Below, one piece after another: positions 32,449-41,345 of a stretch of 43,381 bases of DNA; position 1 is the stretch's first letter; each line of letters begins with the position of its first letter. This stretch comes from Amycolatopsis sp. CA-126428 (GTDB lineage: Bacteria; Actinomycetota; Actinomycetes; Mycobacteriales; Pseudonocardiaceae). The notes below the pieces were generated by a model. It saw only the letters and a program-made list of their open reading frames with translations. It made no database searches and was not told the origin of the DNA. Where the stretch lies: assembly GCF_002904335.1 (NCBI RefSeq), contig NZ_PPHF01000184.1:1-43381 (forward strand), written 5' to 3'. Position numbers and translations under genes: made by a program.

Positions 32449-34413
32449 TCAGCCGGCCGGGGTCCAGCCGAGGATGTCGGCGTAGGCCGCTTCCAGGCCC
32501 GCGTTGGTGCGGATGCTCGCCGGGATGCCGCCGGCGTCGGTGATCGCGTGGTTGTTCTTGATCACCACGGCTTTCTGGTTGTAGTCGGCGCTGCCGTTCT
32601 CCCAGTAGTTGTTCTCGATGTCGAGCGGGTCGTAGGTGCCCTTGTTCAGCGTGTAGTCGGTGTGCTTCGAGCCCCAGGCGAGATCGGCGTTGTACAGGCC
32701 GTTGCCGGTGATCGTGATGTTCCCCGCGCCGTTGTCGGTGTAGACGGCCTTGCCGGCGCCCTTCTGGTCGTGGATCACGTTGCCGGTGACCTTCTCGCCG
32801 CCGGCCATGTTCGGTCCGGTGTTGCCGTTGGTGTAGATCCCGGCGCCGTCGGCGAGCAGCTGCATGTGGTCGAAGATCAGGTTGCCGGAAAGGGTGTTGT
32901 TGTTGCTGTAGTTGGGTTCCGCCTTGATCTTCACCTTGTCCGGCCAGCCGCCCCAGCCGATGGAGATCCCGCTGTAGGGGGTGTGGTCGATCTGGTTGTG
33001 CGAGACCGTGGTGTGTTCGGTGTAGCCGATGTCCATCCCGATGCCGCCCGCGTACTCCACCGACGTGGCGAACACGTGGTTGTCGAGCAACCGGTTGCCG
33101 CTGGTGTGCTGCGCCGCCGCGGTCGGCAGGGTGATGTCGACGCCGCCGAGCTCCAGCCCGTTGCCGGAGATGTCGGTGAACACGCTGCCCTGCACCAGGT
33201 CGTTCTGCGAGCCGGTGCCGAGGTCGAGTCCCGCCGCGCCCAGGTGGACGAACGCGTCCCGCGTGAAGCTGATGTTCTTGTCGTAGGCGAAGGAGACGTT
33301 GCCCGGTTCCTTGGTCCAGTTGCCGTACGGGCATTTGCCGCTGTCGATGAATTGGCAGAGCCCTTGCTGGTCGAAGCCGTGGGCGCCGGTCAGCGTGTAG
33401 TTCGCCTGGATCTCGGAGAATCCTTCGGGCGTGCTCGGGAAGTTCCAGGTGGCGTAGGAGAACTGGAGGCCGTTGAACGTGATGTCGTGCACTGGCGTCG
33501 ACGCCGTGCCGATGCCGGACACCAGGGTTTCCAGGGCGGGCGCGGTCACCGTCTCCTTGGTGATGTCCTCACCGGGCTTCGGCACGTAGAAGACGGTGTG
33601 CGCGGTGTTGTCGAGGTACCACTCACCGGCGGAAAGCAGCTCGTAGGCGTTCTCCACCGCGGTGGGCAGCTCGGTGATGGCCTGGCGGCCGACCAGTTCG
33701 ACCGTGCGACCGGAGTCGTCGGTGCGCATCACGCGTTTCGTCGAGTTGTCCCAGCACGGCTGCGCCATCTTGATCGTCGTCGGCGAGATCGTGTTCACCG
33801 GGCACCGCGGCTGCGTCCACGCGCCGAGGCCTCCGGTGTAGACGAAGTCGATGTCCTTGGGGTTGCGCCAGTTGTCCATCGCGGCCGACGACGTCGTGTA
33901 GCCGCCGGTGATCCTGGTCAAGGTCACCGGAAGGGCGCCGGTCGCCCGCGGGACACGGGCACCGTTGACGTAGAGCTGGCGCGTCCGCAGCGTCGCGGGG
34001 GCGGGCGCGGACCAGATGTTCTTGCTGCTGTCGGCCACTTTCCAGCCGGTGATCGCCACGCCGCCGCTGATGACCGGCCGGGCCCCGGGCGCGGCGGTCC
34101 AGAGCACCCGGTGACCATTGGAGCCGGAGTCGGCAGCGGTCAGCTGCAGCGGCGCGCTCATCGCGTAGGTGCCGCCGGCGAGGCTGACGGAGACATCGCC
34201 CGTCATGCCCGGGATCAGCCCCCGCACGAGCTGCTGCGCGCGTTGCAGTGTCCGGACGGACTGCGCATCGCTCGTGCCATCGTGGGTGTCGTCGCCGGTC
34301 GGCGCAACATGGACAACCTGCTGAGGCGCGGACGTCGCCGGGGTGACCAGCGCCCCGGTCGCCGTCAACGCGAGGCCGCTCGCGAACAGTGCCGCCTTGA
34401 CTCGTGTACGCAC
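32449..34413 (-). CDS. secreted right-handed parallel beta-helix protein
   Basis: 654 residues from GTG with GAAGGA upstream. A Sec signal (MRTRVKAALFASGLALTATGALV, cleavage near TSA-P) is followed by the start typical of surface or secreted beta-helix enzymes: HVAPTGDDTHDGTS and RTLQRAQQLVRG. The middle and C-terminus are rich in NNxx/GN turns of a parallel beta-helix (NNNTLSGNLIFDHM, GNVIHDQKGAG, ENNYWENGSADYN). Such proteins are polysaccharide lyases or glycosidases (for example GH141- or PL-like); the catalytic residues cannot be assigned here. It probably attacks plant polysaccharide, like the GH43 gene. Confidence 0.83.
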   Translation of the reverse strand: MRTRVKAALFASGLALTATGALVTPATSAPQQVVHVAPTGDDTHDGTSDAQSVRTLQRAQQLVRGLIPGMTGDVSVSLAGGTYAMSAPLQLTAADSGSNGHRVLWTAAPGARPVISGGVAITGWKVADSSKNIWSAPAPATLRTRQLYVNGARVPRATGALPVTLTRITGGYTTSSAAMDNWRNPKDIDFVYTGGLGAWTQPRCPVNTISPTTIKMAQPCWDNSTKRVMRTDDSGRTVELVGRQAITELPTAVENAYELLSAGEWYLDNTAHTVFYVPKPGEDITKETVTAPALETLVSGIGTASTPVHDITFNGLQFSYATWNFPSTPEGFSEIQANYTLTGAHGFDQQGLCQFIDSGKCPYGNWTKEPGNVSFAYDKNISFTRDAFVHLGAAGLDLGTGSQNDLVQGSVFTDISGNGLELGGVDITLPTAAAQHTSGNRLLDNHVFATSVEYAGGIGMDIGYTEHTTVSHNQIDHTPYSGISIGWGGWPDKVKIKAEPNYSNNNTLSGNLIFDHMQLLADGAGIYTNGNTGPNMAGGEKVTGNVIHDQKGAGKAVYTDNGAGNITITGNGLYNADLAWGSKHTDYTLNKGTYDPLDIENNYWENGSADYNQKAVVIKNNHAITDAGGIPASIRTNAGLEAAYADILGWTPAG

Positions 34414-34450
34414 CGATGACCGTCCTTCGTCGGAGGCTCTGGGCGTTCAG

Positions 34451-34479
34451 AGTTTGACCGGCGTAGGGGGGACTGTCAA
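34451..34479 (-). promoter_or_regulatory. promoter of the beta-helix gene
   Basis: Minus strand: TTGACA (34479-34474), 17-bp spacer, CAAACT (34456-34451), placed 38 bp before the GTG. Confidence 0.6.
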
Positions 34480-34492
34480 CGATTGATCGGAT

Positions 34493-34519
34493 GATTCATG
34501 TGGATAAAAGGTATGAATC
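34493..34519. promoter_or_regulatory. inverted repeat GATTCAT-N13-ATGAATC
   Basis: Perfect 7-bp arms just upstream of the -35 of the beta-helix gene promoter; AT-rich against a GC-rich background. A candidate activator or repressor site. Confidence 0.45.
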
Positions 34520-34615
34520 GGGCGCATACGCGCTCTGATGTCCCGGTCATCGGATCTCTGCTTCTTGATGCCCAGGCCGCCGCGCCCCGGCCGGCCACTC
34601 TGCCGCCGGATGGGA

Positions 34616-34649
34616 AGCCGTTGAATGGCCGCGCGGCCATTCAACGGCT
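34616..34649. repeat. 34-bp perfect palindrome without loop
   Basis: AGCCGTTGAATGGCCGC is followed immediately by its exact reverse complement. It lies in the 34414-35101 gap, about 200 bp upstream of the beta-helix gene and 450 bp downstream of the kinase gene. No coding sequence in this gap is convincing; one short frame (34756-34866, 36 residues, with LRERLEEAVEKLSQRAG) may be a gene scrap. Confidence 0.8.
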
Positions 34650-35101
34650 CGCAAGAGCGGTTCGGCCGGATCGAGGAGGTCGCGACAGCCGCGGCGGACG
34701 TAGAAGTCGTCCGGATGGCCAAACCCGTAGGTCGAGGCTGGTGTGATTGCTGCGGGTGCACCTGGGGAGCCGCTATTCGAACCGCTCTGACCTGCGGGAA
34801 CGTCTTGAGGAAGCGGTCGAGAAGCTGTCGCAGCGTGCCGGAGGGCGGTCGCCTCGCCGTACGTAGCCCGCAGCCTACGCGTTTGAGGGCGGGGCACTGG
34901 CGCGCAACGCGTCAGCGTCTCGCCCACGTCTAACCATGCTGCTTGCGGCGGGCGCCGGTCACCGCATGGTGGCCGCATCGGCACTCATAGCAACCCCATG
35001 CCACGGGTATCCATGGGGGTATCGATGGCTTGCGGCGTTGACCGCCGGGCGTCCGATCCTTGGGGGCTGCTGGTCGGGTCTGGTCGCCGGCTGTCTTCGG
35101 G

Positions 35102-36274
35102 TCAGGCTGTGGCGTCCGCTGGGAGCGATTCCATTCGCTCAACATCTAGGATGATTGTGCGAGCGTCAGGGTATCGCTGGCCAATATCGTTGGTGGTGCA
35201 CTTCTGAACGATCCGACTTATCTCGTCGTCGGTGCGTGACAGTGACTCCTTGCCGGTGAAAATATAGGACAGTATCCAGCCGATCGAGTACACCTCGTTG
35301 AGGACGTTGTACTCCTTGAAGCTGTTCAGCGTGGGGTCGAGTATCGTGCCGCGCATCTCTGTCTTGGTGTGAGTGAAGTCCGACGCGTGGTCTTTCGCCA
35401 GGCCGAAATCGGAAAGTTTCACCAGGACTGCCTTGCTCGCGTAGACCTTCAGGAGGACGTTTTGGAGGCTGAGGTCGCGGTGAAGCAAATTTTGCCCGTG
35501 GATGTAGTTGATCCCGTATAGGAACTGGAGAGCGATCCGCTTGCGGGTGGCGAAGGTCAGGTTGTTGTTCCGCCTGTTGATGTACTTGCGCAGTGTCTCG
35601 TCGCAGAATTCCATTTTGTATTCGTCGCGGGATTCGTCGTATTGGTAGACCTCGACGACGTAGGGGAAGCTGAGCCGCTTCAGGATGTTGAACTCTTCCC
35701 TGAATCGGTGCAAGTCGCGATCGTCTAACCCCTTCTTTGCTCGCTTGACTGCGATCTTGATTCCGTAGTCGGGGTCGACGAAGGAAAAGACATGCGCGTA
35801 CGAACCTTCCCCGATCAGTTGGAGCTTGACCGTCGGGGCCTGCTTCTTGAGTTTTACCATTGTTTCAGAGCGGACGAAGACCGGCTCGTACCTGACAATT
35901 TCGATGGGCACGAAGTTCTCTGGCACTGTACTGCCGCCACCCATGGACAGCCACGGTTTGCACCGCCGTACGGCTGCGTCATAGTCCCTGCGGAACGCAA
36001 CATCAAACCCGGCTCGCCGCAGTGTCCCGATCGTCTCAGCCAGCTCGTCAATCAACGCGATCAACGCCCGGCTGTTGTCGGCCCAGTAGTGGCGCGTTGA
36101 CCTCGCCCTGCCGTTGATCTGATCAAAATGGTCGTTCAACCGCTGATGCAGGCTCGCAAAAACCTGTCCGAACCGCTCATCATCGGCGTACAGGCGCAAG
36201 TAAGCAGTTGAGGCGGGCTCTGCCGCGTACTGGTCCGTGAGGTCGGCAAGCATCAGCTCCACGGGATCAGCCAC
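35102..36274 (-). CDS. soluble Ser/Thr protein kinase with unknown N-terminal domain, next to CBASS
   Basis: 390 residues from GTG 36274, preceded by GAGGAGG; a longer frame to 36349 exists. Residues about 150-390 are a Hanks-type kinase: GEGSYAHVF loop, AVKRAKK (ATP Lys), LLHRDLSLQNVLL catalytic loop with Asp and Asn, SDFGLAK (DFG), and an abbreviated end (SIGWILSYIFTGKESL). No membrane helix or PASTA repeats, unlike PknB. The first 145 residues are helical and match nothing I know (FGQVFASLHQRLNDHFDQING). Same strand as, and 86 bp after, the CBASS effector; codon use is less GC-rich, as in the rest of the island. It may be a CBASS accessory or an independent defence kinase. Confidence 0.85.
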   Translation of the reverse strand: MADPVELMLADLTDQYAAEPASTAYLRLYADDERFGQVFASLHQRLNDHFDQINGRARSTRHYWADNSRALIALIDELAETIGTLRRAGFDVAFRRDYDAAVRRCKPWLSMGGGSTVPENFVPIEIVRYEPVFVRSETMVKLKKQAPTVKLQLIGEGSYAHVFSFVDPDYGIKIAVKRAKKGLDDRDLHRFREEFNILKRLSFPYVVEVYQYDESRDEYKMEFCDETLRKYINRRNNNLTFATRKRIALQFLYGINYIHGQNLLHRDLSLQNVLLKVYASKAVLVKLSDFGLAKDHASDFTHTKTEMRGTILDPTLNSFKEYNVLNEVYSIGWILSYIFTGKESLSRTDDEISRIVQKCTTNDIGQRYPDARTIILDVERMESLPADATA

Positions 36275-36360
36275 GTCGTGTTGACCTCCTCGTACCGCCC
36301 GAACCCGCACCATACCGACCCCACCGCTGTCGATCCTCGCAGACAGCAACGCACGATCGG

Positions 36361-37833
36361 TTACGCCTCAACGACGAAGGCTGGTGCATATCCCCTACCA
36401 GGGCCGAGGTGTTCATATACGGTGGTGGGTGCGAGGCGGTTCCATCTGTGGCCGAGCAGAAGGGCGAGTCCGCCCGGGCCGGCCAGGTAGAGGTGGATAC
36501 GTTCAGCGGGGCGGCGTTCTAGTTCGAGACGGATGGAGTTGCGGATTTCCTGGACGTAGGCGACTGCTTCCCCGGGACCGCCGACTGCCTGGTCGTGGGC
36601 GCCGTCCGTGGGCAAAAATACAACCAGTTCCCCCACAGGGATTGCAGTATCGCGGAGATACTGCGTAACGGCGGCGGTGGGGTCGACGGCGATGCCGATC
36701 GCGACGGCCAGATCGGTCCCTGCATCCACGGGGACCCGTGTGACAGCGGGAGGCGGTACCGGCTTCCTCGGCGTGTTGCTGGACCACAGGGCGCCTTGTT
36801 GTACGTAGCTGACGGTCTTACCGGTCACGTGTGCGAGTTGGGCTCCGGCCAAGAAGAACGTTGCTTGTCGGAGCGCACCCCGGACCAAGATGTCTTGGGC
36901 ACCGGCACTTTTGAGGCGGTTGACTGCGTCGTTGAGGTCGCGGGCCATGGCAGCCCAATTGGCAGGATCAGTGGGTCGCGCGCGGGTCATGGGGCTGTCG
37001 CCGTGGTAGAGGTCGACCCAGTCGAGGGTTTCAGTGGCGTCTTCGGGGTGCGGATCGCGGTCGATCGCTTGGATGAGGAGAATTGCGCGAGGTTTGGCGG
37101 CTCTGAGTCTGAGTTCGTCGATCTGGTCGTGGATGTCGTGGGCTGTGAGTATCCGCTTTCCGCCACGGATCCATTCAGCTGCGGCGAAGATCCCTGTCTC
37201 GAGTGCGTCCTCGTCGTGGCGCAGGCCGGCGGCGAGCATCAGTACTTGCGCGCGGTCGCGTTCGCTGGCGACGGTCAGGCCGGTGCGGAAGGTGAGGTGG
37301 TCGAGCATGTTGATGAGGTCGTCGCGGGAGGAGCCGACGTGTTCGGCCCAGGCTGCTACTTGAAGACCGGCAGCGGAATCCGGCAGGGCGAGTCGAGCGA
37401 AGGGTGTGAGGAGTTCGGTTCTGCCGTCGACTCGGCTCAGCAGGGGGTCTTCGGGGTCGAGGACGCGGTTGCTGAGTAGCTCCAGTGTTGGCGGTTGGTC
37501 GTCATTGCGAAGAAGTTGGTAGCTGTTGTACAGCTTTTCGAGGACCGATTTTCCGCGGCGTGGCCGGTCGGTGAGGTATTTGTCATTGATCATCGAGGCT
37601 GTGGTGGTTGCCCACTTCACCTGCGTGTATCGGTGTCCAAGTGTCGGCCTACGGAGCACGACGTCATCGACGTTGCCGGCTCCGTTGATCTCGAGTTCAA
37701 GCTGAGTGATCTCGTTGTGTGGCTGTATGACGCGCAGGGCAGCACCCCAGGCGATGAGATCTTGGTAATGGTCTCCGCTGCGGCGCACGCCACTCCGTGA
37801 CGGGAGTCCTGCGGAAGGGGTGGGGTGGGTCAT
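36361..37833 (-). CDS. cap4: CBASS effector Cap4-like: nuclease domain + SAVED domain
   Basis: 490 residues. The N-terminal part (about 20-260) begins GDHYQDLIAWGAALRVIQP and has NVDDVVLRR and YTQVKWA, giving Asp57 and Gln71-x-Lys73, the pattern of DUF4297-type PD-(D/E)xK nucleases of Cap4. The C-terminal part (about 345-490) is a SAVED sensor: DLAVAIGIAVDPTAAVTQYL, GELVVFLPTDG, RIHLYLAGPGGLALLLGHRWNRL, APAFVV. In type II CBASS, SAVED binds the cyclic oligonucleotide made by the CD-NTase and turns on DNA degradation. ATGA overlap with the JAB gene shows coupling. Confidence 0.87.
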   Translation of the reverse strand: MTHPTPSAGLPSRSGVRRSGDHYQDLIAWGAALRVIQPHNEITQLELEINGAGNVDDVVLRRPTLGHRYTQVKWATTTASMINDKYLTDRPRRGKSVLEKLYNSYQLLRNDDQPPTLELLSNRVLDPEDPLLSRVDGRTELLTPFARLALPDSAAGLQVAAWAEHVGSSRDDLINMLDHLTFRTGLTVASERDRAQVLMLAAGLRHDEDALETGIFAAAEWIRGGKRILTAHDIHDQIDELRLRAAKPRAILLIQAIDRDPHPEDATETLDWVDLYHGDSPMTRARPTDPANWAAMARDLNDAVNRLKSAGAQDILVRGALRQATFFLAGAQLAHVTGKTVSYVQQGALWSSNTPRKPVPPPAVTRVPVDAGTDLAVAIGIAVDPTAAVTQYLRDTAIPVGELVVFLPTDGAHDQAVGGPGEAVAYVQEIRNSIRLELERRPAERIHLYLAGPGGLALLLGHRWNRLAPTTVYEHLGPGRGYAPAFVVEA

Positions 37834-38351
37834 GTCGGCAGGAGTCCTTGTCCGTCAACGTGGTCGGTGGGGCCGACCGGTATGGCCGTGATGGTGCTGG
37901 AGGTACAGGCCCAGGCGATCATGACGATGTCGGGTACGTGGGGTGACGGCAAAGGTCCGATGATGATGGACAGGATCACGGTGAATTGGAGTTCTGGGTC
38001 TGCGAGCAGGCTGCAGTAGGTCTCGATGTCGGTCTTGCTGGGAACAGGTTCGGTGGTCGGGTGGGTGTGCCATTCGCCGATCCAGATACTGCCGTCTGCC
38101 TCAAATGCGGTATCTGCCAGCTGCTGGGCATGGGCGCGATCACGCAGGAAGGAGGCGGGTGTGCGCACTGCGGCGGGGCCGGGGTCGCCGGCGTGACGAA
38201 CGTCGGCGACGCCGTCTGTGCTGATGTCGCCGAGCAGAATTCCTCCGGTCTCCCGACCATCGCTGGCAGCGCCGACCTCGCGGACGATTGTTCGGGCCGC
38301 CACGTCGGCGAGCCGGACCTGTCGAATCGTCCCCAATCCCGCGTGGGTCAT
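37830..38351 (-). CDS. cap3: JAB/MPN-family isopeptidase (Cap3-like)
   Basis: 173 residues. RETGGILLG supplies the Glu, and EWHTHPTTEPVPSKTD the JAMM motif HxH-x7-SxxD, so all zinc ligands are present. In type II CBASS Cap3 removes the conjugate that the E1/E2 pair attaches to the CD-NTase C-terminus. I prefer ATG 38351, which overlaps the E1 stop as ATGA; an in-frame ATG at 38363 would add four residues. Confidence 0.88.
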   Translation of the reverse strand: MTHAGLGTIRQVRLADVAARTIVREVGAASDGRETGGILLGDISTDGVADVRHAGDPGPAAVRTPASFLRDRAHAQQLADTAFEADGSIWIGEWHTHPTTEPVPSKTDIETYCSLLADPELQFTVILSIIIGPLPSPHVPDIVMIAWACTSSTITAIPVGPTDHVDGQGLLPT

Positions 38352-39631
38352 GCCGGCTCGCATGTGGGGCAGCCTGGTCGAGGCGGTTTCGCCGGCAACC
38401 AGCGAATAGCGGCGCTACCTTCCACGTCAAACGGTGGCGCTAAACCCGGCTGGGGCCGCAGCCCGATCACACCGTGTTCCCCAGCAAGTGTCTGGTCGGG
38501 ATGGCCGCGACGTTCCAATAGCGTCGCTACGCTGACCTTCGCGGCGAGTTGCCCGACGAGGTGTAGATCTGACCCGACAGCAGTCATAGGGCGGTGGGTT
38601 GTTCCCGTGCCGTAGTCGGCGTCCAAAGCAGGTTCGGGATCGATGGCACCGTCTTCGACCAGTGCCTCGCGTTGACAAACGAGGCATCCACGATCCAGCC
38701 ACGGCCTCAGGCGGATGATCTCACCAAGTCCCCCGTCCTCCAGGACGCAGGCAAGCACGGCATCGCGGTTGGCGCGGCGGGCGAGGTGGCTGACGACTCG
38801 GCGGGGCGCAACGCCGTCGGCCGCACACAGCACGAGGTGTACACGTCGCAGAAGGGCTCGTACACGGTCGGCGTCACCAATGACGTCGAGCGGAAGCGCC
38901 TCGACTGTGGTGTCCGGGCGAAGATCGCTGAGTTGCCGCTTGAGCACGTCGACTTTGCGCTGGCCGACGTACCGGGCGTCGCCGAGGTGACGGACGAGGT
39001 TGCGTCCCAGTAGTCGGTCGGGATCGAGCAGGATCAGACGCCCTAATCCATAGGTAGCCAGCGCATGGGCCGCAGCACCTCCGATGCTGCCAGCACCCAC
39101 TACGAGCACCGACGTCATGGCGAGGTCAGCAACGGGCCAATGTCCGGCAAGTTGCTGAATACCCTGGTCGGGGGCCTGAACGTCGAGATCCACGGGTTCC
39201 ACGGCGGTCGGGGTAACGTACCAGGCGGCAATGTCTGGAATATCCACTTCCGGATAGGAGGTGTGGACGTCGGCGGAAACCGTCAGCGCTAGGTAGCTGC
39301 CCCCGCCGGGGCTCATCCATCCCGCGTCGATGGAAGATTTGAATCCATCAAGCTTCAGACCACCTCGTATTTTGCGGAGGTGCCACCAAAGAAGATGCAA
39401 CTCGGGCGGGACTCGGTACCACCGGTGGCCGGCACGGGAATCAGCTGAGCTGAGGAAGTGGGTCTTGGGTTGAATTGCGGCCGGCAGGATCGGATCGTTG
39501 CCGTGCGATACCGCTATGACCGCTCCGACATTGTCGGTGTCGGAAGCTTTGTAGGTGATCTGACCCCACTGCCCACCGTCTCGGATGCGTTGCGCGGCAG
39601 AGTTTGGGACAAGGACGAGGAGGTCGGTCAT
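38348..39631 (-). CDS. ThiF-type E1 activating enzyme of CBASS (Cap2 E1 part as separate protein)
   Basis: 427 residues. Residues about 170-420 are an E1/ThiF adenylation domain: VLVVGAGSIGGAAAHAL (ATP site at 178-185), LLDPDRLLGRNLVRHLGDARYVGQRKVDVL, and two CxxC zinc pairs (Cys316/319 in RGCLVCQRE and Cys421/424 in GCPTCEPA). The first 150 residues (KTHFLSSADSRAGHRWYRVPPELHLLWWHLRK) are unassigned; they do not carry the E2 Cys, which is on the preceding gene. It should adenylate the CD-NTase C-terminus. The gene overlaps the E2 gene by 4 bp and the JAB gene by 4 bp. Confidence 0.88.
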   Translation of the reverse strand: MTDLLVLVPNSAAQRIRDGGQWGQITYKASDTDNVGAVIAVSHGNDPILPAAIQPKTHFLSSADSRAGHRWYRVPPELHLLWWHLRKIRGGLKLDGFKSSIDAGWMSPGGGSYLALTVSADVHTSYPEVDIPDIAAWYVTPTAVEPVDLDVQAPDQGIQQLAGHWPVADLAMTSVLVVGAGSIGGAAAHALATYGLGRLILLDPDRLLGRNLVRHLGDARYVGQRKVDVLKRQLSDLRPDTTVEALPLDVIGDADRVRALLRRVHLVLCAADGVAPRRVVSHLARRANRDAVLACVLEDGGLGEIIRLRPWLDRGCLVCQREALVEDGAIDPEPALDADYGTGTTHRPMTAVGSDLHLVGQLAAKVSVATLLERRGHPDQTLAGEHGVIGLRPQPGLAPPFDVEGSAAIRWLPAKPPRPGCPTCEPA

Positions 39632-40173
39632 GCGTTCTCCTCATCCGATGGTGGCGACTGTGCGAGGGCTTCATCGATCAGGTGATCGTGGCTGGCGTCA
39701 GTCACGATTCCGTTTATCGTCATCGCTTCGATTACGCCGGCTTTGAGGAGTGTGTACTCGATTCGCCACCCTGCGGCCTTCAGCAGCAGGTCGGTGATCG
39801 AGTCACGACCAGTCCACGTCGCTGCATCTTGTAGCAGGCACAGGCTGCCGTCGCCCATGACATGAAACCGGGCCTGGGTGTACTCGACAGGTTCAGGGAC
39901 CGGATCGAGGGGGTAAATGGCGGGCGGCACCATCGGGTAAGCATGCCCATACTTGACTTCGACTGGCATGCCGGCGTCACCGATCAGCTGCCGCAGACGG
40001 GCCGGTTCCGTCCGGTCGAACGGCCACGGCGGCAGCCGTCCCTCCCAGTGCCCCGGCCCGTCTGGGACCCAGATCAGGTCTGGGAAGCGCTCTGTGACCT
40101 CTGCTTGGTCGCGTGCGAGCCGTCTCGGCTCACACGCCCACCAAGTCACCGGCTGATCGTCATTTAGAGGCAT
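39628..40173 (-). CDS. E2-like conjugating protein of CBASS
   Basis: 181 residues. Segment MVPPAIYPLDPVPEPVEYTQARFHVMGDGSLCLLQD fits bacterial E2 domains: proline-rich region, His104, and Cys112 in GSLCLL as likely acceptor; TGRDSITDLLLKAAGWRIEY is the helix after the active site, as in Cap2 E2 domains. In most type II CBASS operons E2 and E1 are one Cap2 protein; here they are separate genes joined by a 4-bp overlap. Starts 3 bp after the CD-NTase stop. Confidence 0.83.
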   Translation of the reverse strand: MPLNDDQPVTWWACEPRRLARDQAEVTERFPDLIWVPDGPGHWEGRLPPWPFDRTEPARLRQLIGDAGMPVEVKYGHAYPMVPPAIYPLDPVPEPVEYTQARFHVMGDGSLCLLQDAATWTGRDSITDLLLKAAGWRIEYTLLKAGVIEAMTINGIVTDASHDHLIDEALAQSPPSDEENA

Positions 40174-40176
40174 GCG

Positions 40177-41148
40177 TCAGCCTTGCGGCGCGTCCTTGAT
40201 CGGGCGGGGCCGCAGCAACGTGGGACCGACCACCGCTGCTGCCTGGGTTGTCTTCTTCTCCTCCGGAACCGGGAAGTCCTCACCGAACAGCTCCCGCCAG
40301 ACCTTCGCCGCACCGTCGGTGTCGCCGTCCGCGGCAGCAGCACACGCCCGCTTGGCCAAATCACGTGCACTCTCCAGGGAAGAGCGCAAGGCAGCCACGT
40401 CGAGGTCGGGCTGTATATCGCCGCAATGCCCGGCCGGATCTTCGACGCCGTAGCCGATCTCCACAGCTGCTGCGGTGAAGAACGCCTTCAACGCCTCGGG
40501 CCGGTTCTTATCCACAGGCAGGCACTCGAGCGCGAGCACCTCGATGACCAGTGACTTGACCTTGGTCGGTACGCCATGCCGCCACAGCTTGAGCACACGA
40601 ACCATCGGCCGGAAGTATGACCACTTCTCCTGACGGAGCTGCACCTCGCGGATCAGGTACTCAGGATCGGCCGTGTTCCACTCACCCTGCCGAGTGCTCG
40701 GCACTTGCAGAGTGTTGTCGGGCTGCCGCAGGGCCGGCATGACGTCGACCGTGAAAGCGTCGTCCTGCTCGGGCGGGTCGATGAAGCATTTCACCGCCCG
40801 GTCCCGGGTCCGGCCCAGCCGGACCAGCTGGTCCACGCTGCCGTTGGTCGCCCCCAACAGCGTGTTAACCCGCTTGCGCACATGATCGAGGGCGTCCTGA
40901 GACGAGGTACCCGGCGAGCCCCAGTCGGTGTGCTGCTCCTGGTCGAAGACGACGATGAGATCGACATCATGGACCGGCTTGAGCTGGGTGCTACGGCGCA
41001 GCGACCCCGAGCCGAAGACCTCTACGACGTCACCTTCCGCGCGGAGCGCATCGCTGAATACGTCCCGCCGCTCCCGAGCAAGGGCGACCTGCTCGGGGTC
41101 GGCGTCCACGGTCTTCTGGTAATCATCGAACGCTGCGTTCAAGTCCAT
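40177..41148 (-). CDS. cdnD: CD-NTase (cyclic oligonucleotide synthase) of CBASS
   Basis: 323 residues. The nucleotidyltransferase core has FGSGSLRRST (Gly46-Ser47) and the metal pair Asp61-x-Asp63 in VHDVDLIVVFD, with a third Asp in FTVDVMPAL; VRVLKLWR and a helical C-terminal lobe follow. The tail is proline- and charge-rich and ends KDAPQG: a C-terminal Gly is what the E1/E2 machinery conjugates in type II CBASS. It would make a cyclic di- or trinucleotide in response to phage; the clade letter (D) is a guess from SAVED partnership. GAGGTG precedes the ATG. Confidence 0.9.
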   Translation of the reverse strand: MDLNAAFDDYQKTVDADPEQVALARERRDVFSDALRAEGDVVEVFGSGSLRRSTQLKPVHDVDLIVVFDQEQHTDWGSPGTSSQDALDHVRKRVNTLLGATNGSVDQLVRLGRTRDRAVKCFIDPPEQDDAFTVDVMPALRQPDNTLQVPSTRQGEWNTADPEYLIREVQLRQEKWSYFRPMVRVLKLWRHGVPTKVKSLVIEVLALECLPVDKNRPEALKAFFTAAAVEIGYGVEDPAGHCGDIQPDLDVAALRSSLESARDLAKRACAAAADGDTDGAAKVWRELFGEDFPVPEEKKTTQAAAVVGPTLLRPRPIKDAPQG

Positions 41149-41345
41149 GCCACACCTCGTATGTGATCAACACCTTCGGAGCTGTACGCCGCGACTCAGG
41201 ACTCCAGTCCGAGGATGAGTGGCTCACACCGCACCGCTGAACCCACGATAGGCGCGCCCACCGACAAAACAGCGCCCGACGGGGCCGGAATCGGACACCA
41301 GCTCGAAGCGTATCGGGGTCGCTACGCAGTTGTGGACTGAGCCGC

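Noticed and set aside
34547..35145. Several frames of 60-145 residues in the gap before the kinase gene
   Set aside because: They overlap each other on both strands, lack ribosome binding sites and show no domain features; one runs across the palindrome.
36595..37479. 294-residue plus-strand frame inside the nuclease-SAVED gene
   Set aside because: Antisense shadow; the minus strand carries recognisable nuclease and SAVED segments and overlaps neighbours as an operon.
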